This document shows positions 42,703 to 49,718 of a stretch of 64,000 nucleotides of DNA, one piece after another. The stretch's first letter is position 1, and each line of letters starts with the position of its first letter. A model generated the notes under the pieces. It was not told where the DNA came from. It saw nothing but the letters and a program-made list of their open reading frames with translations, and ran no database searches. The stretch is from Parafrankia irregularis. Lineage in GTDB: Bacteria; Actinomycetota; Actinomycetes; Frankiales; Frankiaceae. Made by a program: the position numbers and the translations under genes. The stretch is from the NCBI RefSeq assembly GCF_001536285.1, contig NZ_FAOZ01000029.1:1-64000 (forward strand), given 5' to 3'.

Positions 42703-44412
42703 TCAGCTGCCGGCGGCGGAGACGTGCAGCAGGCCCTCGCAGGTGCGGCGCAGGATGGCCGCGGCGCGGCGGGTCGGCTGGGGGAGCAGGCGGTTCTCCG
42801 CCAGCTGGCGGTAGCTGCCCAGGACGGCCAGCACCGCCGGCCGGATCTCGGCGGCGTCGGCGTCGGCGGGCAGGCCGAGTCGGGTCCGCACGTCCACCCC
42901 GGCGGCGCCGAGCAACCGTTCCATCTCGTCGCGCCGCCCACCGTCCAGGCCGCGCAGGTCGGCCCTGCCGGTGCGCAGCTCGCCGATCAGGCGCAGCTCG
43001 GCGAGCTCGTGCGCGCCGGCCTCGATCTGCTCGCGGCGGGCCCGCAACAGTGCCAGCAGACGGGGCGGCGGGCCCACCGGCCCGTCCGCTCCGGTGGCCT
43101 CGCCCGTGGCGTCTTCGCCGAGAACTCCGTCCAGGACGCGCAGCGCATGCTGGGCTTTGAGGACGTCGGCGCGGTCGGTGAACTGCCCGCGAAGCAGCTC
43201 GGTCAGCTCGGGCAGGCCGCTGCGCGCGGTGAGTTCCGCGGCGAGCCCGGCCGGGTCACGGGCGTACCCGAGCCGGGCCAGTGCCACGGCGAGACGTACG
43301 CCGGCGAGGCCGAGGCCGTCGATCAGGAGCGCCCGCACCGGCGCGGCGACGGATGTCGACGCGGCCGGGGCGACGAACCGGTCGACGGACAGCAGCAGGT
43401 CGTCGGTGTCCGCGGCGGGCTCGGCGGCGAGTGCCAGCAGCTGGCCGAGCTCGTCGCCCGACAGCCGGGTGCCGGCCTGGGCGAGCAGGCCGGCGACCGG
43501 TACGACGGTCTGCACCAGGGCGCGGACCCGTTCGTCGCGGCCGATGGCGGCGGCGGCCCGGCGGGCCACGTCCACGGAATCGGTGCGCCCGGGAGCGATC
43601 TCGTCGGCCCGGGAGAGCACCCCGATGGCATGCGCCGGGGTGGCCTCGCCGAGCCCGGTCCGCCGGAACGAAGCCAGGAAGTCGACGTCAGCCGCGTGCA
43701 GGTGACGCAGCAGATAGATGATCGCGTCCGCACCGGCCAGTGCGGGGCCGGCGGCTCCGGAGCCGGCCGTGCCGAGACCGGGGGGCACGTCGCCAGCAGA
43801 CCTGCCGCCGGGCCGGCGGGCCGGTGGCCGGCGGGTGCCCCTGGTCAGGAAACTCTCCGTGCGCCGGGAGAGCTCCACGGACAACGAGGCGATGCCCGGC
43901 GTGTCGATGAGGGTGAGGCCGTGTAGCCGCGGGCCCGGCAGCTCGACCCGCAGAGCCTCCACGCCGGGACCAGTCGCGCCAGCTCCGGGGGCCGCCGTGC
44001 CCGCGGAACCGGCCCCACCGGGCAGCCCCGCCAGGTCAACATGTGCGCTGCCCGCCGTGCGGCGTAGCCGGGCCTCGACCACCGACCCGTCCCGCAGGTA
44101 GGCCCAGGCCGCCTCGCGCGTTCCGGCGGCGTAGGAGGTCACGATCCGGGTGCACTCCGTGGCGTCGGTCGCCGCGATCTGCTCGCCCGCGAGGGCGTTG
44201 AGCAGTGTGGACTTGCCGGCCTTGACCCGGCCGGCGAGCGCGACCCGCAGCGGCCCGTCGAAGCGGTCCACCTCCTCGCGCAGGATCGGTTCGGCGGGGC
44301 ATCCCTGACAGGCGTCGAGCGTGTCGAGGAGCAGAGCGCGAACCAGCGCACGCAGGCTCCCAGGGCGGCCGGCCGGGTCGCCTGGACCGGTGTGACCGGT
44401 GTGACCGGTCAC
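42703..44412 (-). CDS. Dynamin-like GTPase, subunit B
   Basis: 569 residues. G1 AGRVKAGKSTLLNALAG near residue 60, switch Thr in ECTRIVTSY, G3 LIDTPGI, G4 position LSRADE in place of NKxD. A Gly/Pro-rich insert lies between G3 and the next helix. The C-half is helical with coiled-coil character, as in bacterial dynamin-like proteins; no clear membrane helix. It overlaps the partner gene upstream (ATGA), so both are made in fixed ratio. Paired dynamin-like proteins act on membranes in cell division or stress; the role here is unknown. Confidence 0.85.
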   Translation of the reverse strand: MTGHTGHTGPGDPAGRPGSLRALVRALLLDTLDACQGCPAEPILREEVDRFDGPLRVALAGRVKAGKSTLLNALAGEQIAATDATECTRIVTSYAAGTREAAWAYLRDGSVVEARLRRTAGSAHVDLAGLPGGAGSAGTAAPGAGATGPGVEALRVELPGPRLHGLTLIDTPGIASLSVELSRRTESFLTRGTRRPPARRPGGRSAGDVPPGLGTAGSGAAGPALAGADAIIYLLRHLHAADVDFLASFRRTGLGEATPAHAIGVLSRADEIAPGRTDSVDVARRAAAAIGRDERVRALVQTVVPVAGLLAQAGTRLSGDELGQLLALAAEPAADTDDLLLSVDRFVAPAASTSVAAPVRALLIDGLGLAGVRLAVALARLGYARDPAGLAAELTARSGLPELTELLRGQFTDRADVLKAQHALRVLDGVLGEDATGEATGADGPVGPPPRLLALLRARREQIEAGAHELAELRLIGELRTGRADLRGLDGGRRDEMERLLGAAGVDVRTRLGLPADADAAEIRPAVLAVLGSYRQLAENRLLPQPTRRAAAILRRTCEGLLHVSAAGS

Positions 44413-46508
44413 CTGGCAGCTCCCCGTCCTGCCCGTCCCGTGCTGACCGCTCGGGCCGCGCCGGCCGCGCCGGCAGGGTCGCCGGCGCCGGGTGCGCTGG
44501 CGGCCTCCGTCACGGCGCGCAGCCGGGCGATGTCCCTGTCCAGCGCGGCGAGCCGGGCCTGGTGCGATTCCTCGGTCTCCCGACCGGCCCGCTCGGCGGC
44601 CGCCAGGTTGCGCCGCGCTTCGGTCGTCAGCTCAGTGGCCAGCCCGGTCAGGGCCTGGTGCAGGCTGACGCGAAGCTGTTCGCAGACGACGGTCGCGTCC
44701 TGCGCGATGATCCTTCCAGCCTGTTCGATGTACTGCCGCGCGGCTTCCTTGGCATGTGCCTGGTGGGCGCGGCGTTCGTTCGCGCGGACGGAGGCGATCG
44801 TGCGCCGCCCGAGCATCACGAGCGCCCCGATTCCGACCGGGGCGAGCACTGTCGTGAGGGCGGCGAGCCCGGCGATGCTGGCAAGTGCCCCGCCAGCCGA
44901 GACGATGACCATCCCGACGCTCCCGCCGCGCGCGCCCTGTGCCAGCAGGTCGAAACCGGTCGACTGGGTGAACTCGAGGCCGCGGACGTCCTCGACCGTG
45001 GGCAGCGGCCGGTCGACCGCCGTGGCGAGCAGCTCCCGGACGGGGCCGGCGGCGGCCTCGAACGCCTGCGTGACGGTGTCGACGAGAGTCGTGCCTTCGG
45101 AGCGGATCTGCTGGCGGTGGTCCAGCAGGGTCTCGTTGACCGCCTGGAACAGCCAGCTGCGCAGCTCGTCCCACTGCTCGGACGGATCACTCGCGGTGAT
45201 CCTCTCCTCCGCTCTGGCGTGTAACGTCCGGATGCTGGCCGCCAGGCCGTCCCTGCAGCGCAGGGTCATCTCCGGGTACTGCTGCGACAGTTCCTGCCGC
45301 CAGACCGCGGCGGGCTCACCCATCCGACTCGCGTCGCGGACGGCGGCGGCCAGGCCGGCCGCCCGGTCGCCCGCGTCATGCCGCGGATCGGCGAGTGCTG
45401 CCCGTTCGGTCTCCAGCTCGGTGAGTAGCTGGCGCAGCGCGTCGGCGGCGGTGGCGCGGGCCAGTCGTTCAAGGCGGGCCCGGCGCGGTGCGACGATCTC
45501 GTGGCGCAGATGGGTCACCAGCGCCGGGTAGCCGGACTCGGTGTCGAGATCAGGCCGATGGTCGCGCAGGGCGCGCAGCCGCAGCGGCGCGCCGAGGGGG
45601 AAGACGGTGAGGTCCAGACCAGCACGCCGCAGATGCTCCCGGTTGGCCGCGACCACCCGGCGCCAGTGCGGGCAGGCGTCGATCTTGGTGATCGCGAGCA
45701 GCACGGTCCCGCCCTGCCGGACGAGCCGTCGGATCAGGTCCAGCTCGGGGGCGGTGAGTTCCTGCCCGGCGTCGGAGACGAACAGGACGGCGTCGGCGCT
45801 GACGGCCGCGTCCAGCGTCGCCGCCGCATGGCCGTCGGCCAGTCCGCCGTTCAGCCCCGGGGTGTCGAGCAGGGTCAGACCCTGCGCCAACAGCTGCCGG
45901 GGGACCCCGACCTGCGCCGAACTCACCGGACCGGTGCCGGAGCCGGTTCCAAGGCCGGAGCCGGTACCGGTGCCCGAGTCGGAGTCGGAGTCGGAGCCGA
46001 TCGCGAGGCGTGTCGCCGCCGGCGGGCCCTGGACGAGGTCGTGCAGCACCTCGATGGAAACCGCGTCGACGGACGGATCCTCGACAGACCGAGCCTCGGC
46101 CGGTGCTGCCGCTGTGGGCGGTGCCCCGCCGGTCGGTGCGTCACCCGGGGCGGATCGGGCGGCGCGCCGCACCGTCGCGGTCGGGTGCGGGGCGTAGCCG
46201 ACCATGGTCGGCACCAGCGTGGTCGAGATCGGGTCGGTGCCGCACACCGCCGCCCCCAACAGGGCGTTGACCAGGGTGCCCTTGCCTTTCTTGAACTCGC
46301 CCGCGACGACCACCAGGGCGTCCGGTGTGACCAGCCGGCCGCGTTCCCGGGCAAGCCGCACCTGCAGGTCCGGCCGGCCTCGCCGCCCGGCCTCGGCGGC
46401 CACCGCGTCGAGCAGCCGGACCGTGGCCGAAGGCCCGCCGGCGGCCGGGTGCACCGGACGTGCCGATGCCGGACGCGCCGGATTTGAGTCCGCGCCGAGG
46501 CCCGTCAT
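44409..46508 (-). CDS. Dynamin-like GTPase, subunit A, with altered P-loop
   Basis: 699 residues. The G1 motif reads VVAGEFKKGKGTLVNALLG: the Ser/Thr after the P-loop Lys is Gly (GKG instead of GKS). G3 LLDTPGLNGG and G4 AITKIDAC are normal. A Ser/Asp/Gly/Thr-rich insert (SDSDSD, GTGTGSG) lies between G2 and G3. A hydrophobic paddle candidate of about 40 residues (VGMVIVSAGGALASIAGLAA and on) lies near 540-580, flanked by helical arms, as in bacterial dynamins. First gene of the coupled GTPase pair and divergent from the response regulator gene (86-base gap). Confidence 0.85.
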   Translation of the reverse strand: MTGLGADSNPARPASARPVHPAAGGPSATVRLLDAVAAEAGRRGRPDLQVRLARERGRLVTPDALVVVAGEFKKGKGTLVNALLGAAVCGTDPISTTLVPTMVGYAPHPTATVRRAARSAPGDAPTGGAPPTAAAPAEARSVEDPSVDAVSIEVLHDLVQGPPAATRLAIGSDSDSDSGTGTGSGLGTGSGTGPVSSAQVGVPRQLLAQGLTLLDTPGLNGGLADGHAAATLDAAVSADAVLFVSDAGQELTAPELDLIRRLVRQGGTVLLAITKIDACPHWRRVVAANREHLRRAGLDLTVFPLGAPLRLRALRDHRPDLDTESGYPALVTHLRHEIVAPRRARLERLARATAADALRQLLTELETERAALADPRHDAGDRAAGLAAAVRDASRMGEPAAVWRQELSQQYPEMTLRCRDGLAASIRTLHARAEERITASDPSEQWDELRSWLFQAVNETLLDHRQQIRSEGTTLVDTVTQAFEAAAGPVRELLATAVDRPLPTVEDVRGLEFTQSTGFDLLAQGARGGSVGMVIVSAGGALASIAGLAALTTVLAPVGIGALVMLGRRTIASVRANERRAHQAHAKEAARQYIEQAGRIIAQDATVVCEQLRVSLHQALTGLATELTTEARRNLAAAERAGRETEESHQARLAALDRDIARLRAVTEAASAPGAGDPAGAAGAARAVSTGRAGRGAAR

Positions 46509-46594
46509 GAGCGTTCCTTGAGCGGTTCGTGAGGACGAGCCGACCTTGAGCGCGCTGTGCGATACGTGGTCGTCAACGACAGGGAGGACGGACC

Positions 46595-47434
46595 ATGCCC
46601 CACCGCATCCGAGTGCTGCTCCGTGCCAGTGATCCGATCACCCAGGCCGGTCTGGCGGCCCAGCTGGGTGGCTGCCCGGACATCGAGATCGTCGAGAGGC
46701 TGTCCGGAGCCGTCGCCGTGAGCGCGGGTGGGGGTTCCGAGGCAGCCGTGGCCGTGGCTGGCGCCGGCGGTCCCGGGACGGGTGCGGCTGGGCGGCCGTC
46801 GTACCTGCGTCCCGTCCAGCTCACCGCGGAACCCGACCGGGGCCGCGAGCATGGCGCCACACCGGTTCGGCCGGCCCACGACGGTGCGGCGCCGGGTGGG
46901 CCGAACCCGTCCGGCGGTGATCCGAGGGCAGCCGACGTGGTCCTGGTGAGCGCGCAGGGCACCGACGAGCGCACCCTGCGGATGGTGCGTGAGCTGCAGC
47001 AGGGTGGGGTGCCCGTCGTGCTCGTCGTCGCGGAGCTGGAGGCCCACGACCTGACCGCCGCCGTTGAGGCGGGTGTCGTCGGGCTCCTGCGCCGGGCCAC
47101 CGCCACCCCGGAGGCGGTGCTGGCGGCCGTGCGCGGGGCCGCCGCCGGTGAGGGCTACCTGCCGCCGGACATGCTCGGTTCGCTGCTGAGACAGGTCCAG
47201 CAGGTGTCCACACAGGTGCTGGCGCCGCGCGGGCTCACCTTCTCCGGGCTCTCCGAACGTGAGCTGACGGTGCTGCGCCTGGTCGCCGAAGGGCATGACA
47301 CCCAGGAGATCGGGCGGCGCCTCAACTACTCGGAACGGACCGTGAAGAACGTCCTGCAGGACGTCACGCGGCGGTTCGGGCTGCGCAACCGCTCCCACGC
47401 GGTCGCCTTCGCCCTCCGCCAGGGCCTGCTCTGA
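46595..47434 (+). CDS. NarL/LuxR-type response regulator without phospho-acceptor Asp
   Basis: 279 residues; GGGAGG ends about 9 bases before the ATG. The receiver-like half begins RIRVLLRASDPITQAGLAAQL, where the usual acidic pair is reduced (ASDP). A Gly/Ala-rich insert of about 60 residues follows. The beta-3 strand reads ADVVLVSAQGTDE, so the phosphorylated Asp is Ser. The HTH half (about 208-275) is normal: LSERELTVLRLVAEG, QEIGRRLNYSERTVKNVL. It should bind DNA without classic phosphorylation. Lies between the GTPase genes and the eCIS cluster, so it may control either. No histidine kinase is nearby. Confidence 0.87.
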   Translation: MPHRIRVLLRASDPITQAGLAAQLGGCPDIEIVERLSGAVAVSAGGGSEAAVAVAGAGGPGTGAAGRPSYLRPVQLTAEPDRGREHGATPVRPAHDGAAPGGPNPSGGDPRAADVVLVSAQGTDERTLRMVRELQQGGVPVVLVVAELEAHDLTAAVEAGVVGLLRRATATPEAVLAAVRGAAAGEGYLPPDMLGSLLRQVQQVSTQVLAPRGLTFSGLSERELTVLRLVAEGHDTQEIGRRLNYSERTVKNVLQDVTRRFGLRNRSHAVAFALRQGLL

Positions 47435-47442
47435 CCGGCGAG

Positions 47443-48876
47443 TCAAAGGACCGTGTGTCCGTCGAGGCCGCCGGTACCCGTGTCCACATGATGGGTGAGG
47501 GATGTACTGCTTCCGGAACCGGAACCGGAGGCGGCGTCGGTGCCGGCGGGGTCGAGGTGGTCGAAGGCCAGCGGGTCCAGGCCGAGCTGGTGCTCCGCAC
47601 CGTCGAGCAGGCCGTCACCGTCGGAGTCCATCCGGCTCGGGTCCGTTCCCAGCACCCGCTCCAGATCGTCGCTGAGCCCGTCGTGATCGCTGTCGAGCGT
47701 CGCCGTCGGCCCGGTCGCCCCGTCGAGGTGGCCGGCACCGAGACTGTCCGGGTTCGTGGGGCTGCTCCCGAGGGCGAGCTCGGCCGAGTCGGGCAGGCCG
47801 TCATGGTCGGAGTCGGCGGACGTCGGGTCCGAGCCCACGCGCAGCAGCTCGTAGATGTCCGACAGGTTGTCGTGGTCGCTGTCGACGGCAGCGGAGTCCG
47901 TACCGACCTGGCTCTCCAGCGCGTCGGTGAGGCCGTCGCCGTCGCTGTCCGCCCCGGCGGCCTCGGTGCCGACCCCGCCGGCCAGGGCCAGGGAGCTGCT
48001 CGAGTACCCGCCGGGCGGTGCCCCGGCGCCGACCGGGCCGGACAGCCCCGGCAGCACCGCGGCCCGGTTCAGCCAGTCACCGCGGTTGTCGAACACACCG
48101 ACCCCCAGGCGAGAGTTGCGCGCCTCGATCGTGCGGCCGTCACCCAGGCTGATCGCCACATGGCTGATGTAGCCGTTCGGGTCGGCGCGGAACAGCAGCG
48201 CGCCCGGGGTGCGCAGCGCGTCGTCGACGGAGATCTCCTGCCCGTGGGTGCGCAGCTCCTCGTACTGGGCCGCGGCCCCGTCGGGGATCTCGACACCCGC
48301 CTGCGCGGCCGCCCACTGGGTCAGCTCCGAACAGTCGAACGCGGTCGGGTCGGAGTCGTCGAGGTGCGCCTCGGCCCCGTAGACGTACTTGTCGCCGGCC
48401 TGCGCGAGCGCTGCCTGCAGAAAACGGGCCGTCGTCTCGTCGAGATGGCTGCCGCCGGCGTCGCCGGCGGCGGTGAGCTGATGGCCGTAGCCGGCCGTCC
48501 CCGCCCAGTTGCCGTGGGCCTCGCCCTCACCGGCCAGCTGGGCCGCCCGCTCGGCCTGGGCCCGGTAACCGAGGTAACGGGCGTCGTCCAGGCCGTGGGT
48601 GGTGGTCCACGGCGAGACGTCCCGGCCGCCGCGGGAGACCTCGTAGGCGAGCTTCGCGTTGACCGCGGGGTCGTACGCTTTCTGGTCGGCCCACTGGCGG
48701 TGGGCGTCCATGTTGATCTGCCACAGGCCGCGGGAGTCCTCCCCGCGGGTCGCGTGGGCGGAGCTGTCACCGCCCGACTCGGCCAGGGCGATGGCGGTCA
48801 TCGTCACCGCCTGGTCCGGAGTGAAACCCGCCGCGCGGGCGTAGCCGTAGATGTCCGCGGCGTTGTACCTCGCCAT
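47443..48876 (-). CDS. Lytic transglycosylase/NlpC-P60 peptidoglycan hydrolase with calcium-binding repeats
   Basis: 477 residues. Residues 10-110: transglycosylase-like domain with ALAESGGDSSAHATRGEDS and GLWQINMDAH. Residues 150-275: NlpC/P60-like cysteine peptidase (FDCSELTQWAAAQAG with Cys; GYISHVAISLGDG with His). The C-terminal 170 residues have at least five thrombospondin type-3 calcium loops (DSDGDGLTD, DSDHDNLSD, DSDHDGLPD, DSDHDGLSD, DSDGDGLLD). No signal peptide is visible, so it is made in the cytoplasm and needs another way out, such as the eCIS particle or lysis. It ends 9 bases from the regulator gene (convergent) and diverges from the eCIS genes. Confidence 0.87.
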   Translation of the reverse strand: MARYNAADIYGYARAAGFTPDQAVTMTAIALAESGGDSSAHATRGEDSRGLWQINMDAHRQWADQKAYDPAVNAKLAYEVSRGGRDVSPWTTTHGLDDARYLGYRAQAERAAQLAGEGEAHGNWAGTAGYGHQLTAAGDAGGSHLDETTARFLQAALAQAGDKYVYGAEAHLDDSDPTAFDCSELTQWAAAQAGVEIPDGAAAQYEELRTHGQEISVDDALRTPGALLFRADPNGYISHVAISLGDGRTIEARNSRLGVGVFDNRGDWLNRAAVLPGLSGPVGAGAPPGGYSSSSLALAGGVGTEAAGADSDGDGLTDALESQVGTDSAAVDSDHDNLSDIYELLRVGSDPTSADSDHDGLPDSAELALGSSPTNPDSLGAGHLDGATGPTATLDSDHDGLSDDLERVLGTDPSRMDSDGDGLLDGAEHQLGLDPLAFDHLDPAGTDAASGSGSGSSTSLTHHVDTGTGGLDGHTVL

Positions 48877-49046
48877 GAGCTGACGCTACGTCGATCACGC
48901 GGCGGGCGGAACCGTCGCACGCGCAGATGTTTCGCCTCGTCTCGTTGCCCGAACACGCAGCCCGAAGACGCAGCACGAACGGGCAGCGCGGACGGGCCGG
49001 GTGCGTCCTTGCGGCGGTCGGTGCCCGGATGTCACCGTCTGAGGCG

Positions 49047-49709
49047 ATGATCCATGACGTGGACGCGACGCTCGCCGCGCTGCTCGCCGCCGAAGCCGTG
49101 GCCGGCGGTGACACGGAGGTCCTCTTCGACGCACCGACCCGGGAATGGGCGGCCCGGCGCGGTGGGCCGTGCATCGACGCGTTCCTCTACGACATCCGGG
49201 AGGATGTGGCGCGCCGCGAGATCGCCTTCGAGCAGGTCCGGGACGGCGCCGGCCGGATCGTCGCGCGCCGGCCGCCGCCGCGCCGGCTGCGGCTGTCCTA
49301 CCTGCTCACCGCGTGGACGTCCCGCCCGGAGGACGAGCACCGGCTGCTCTCCGTCCTGCTCGCCGCCCTGCTGCGGCACGACGCGGTGCCCGCCGAGTAC
49401 CTGCGCGGGGCACTGGTCGACCAGCCGATCCCGGTGCTGCTGCAGCTCGCGCTGCCCACCGGCGCGGACCGCGGCATCGCCGACGTGTGGAACGCCCTCG
49501 GCGGTGAGCTCAAACCCTCCTTGGACCTCGTCGTCGTCGCGCCGTTCGACCCCGCCCGGGTCGAACCGGTGCGCAAGCTGGTCGCGGCCGACCCCGAGGT
49601 GCACCTGCGCGCCTCGGCCACCGACCCGCGCGCGCCAGCCGTGCCGCCACCGCCCGGGAGCAGGCCGGCGGGCGCCGGTCCGCGGACCCGGCGCGTCCAG
49701 GAGCTCTGA
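49047..49709 (+). CDS. eCIS terminator/cap protein, DUF4255 (Pvc16-like N-terminal) family
   Basis: 220 residues from ATG 49047, where the family-like start MIHDVDATLAALL begins; ATG 49029 is the alternative. Family pattern: CIDAFLYDIREDVARRE, LRLSYLLTAWTSRPEDEHRLLSVLLAALLRH, VPAEYLRGAL, WNALGGELKPSLDLVVVAPF. DUF4255 proteins cap the sheath-tube end of phage-tail-like particles (Pvc16/Afp16 role). It is the first plus-strand gene of the eCIS cluster and lies 9 bases before the ATPase gene. Weak ribosome-binding site; start uncertain by a few residues. Confidence 0.85.
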   Translation: MIHDVDATLAALLAAEAVAGGDTEVLFDAPTREWAARRGGPCIDAFLYDIREDVARREIAFEQVRDGAGRIVARRPPPRRLRLSYLLTAWTSRPEDEHRLLSVLLAALLRHDAVPAEYLRGALVDQPIPVLLQLALPTGADRGIADVWNALGGELKPSLDLVVVAPFDPARVEPVRKLVAADPEVHLRASATDPRAPAVPPPPGSRPAGAGPRTRRVQEL

Positions 49710-49718
49710 GCGCCACCC

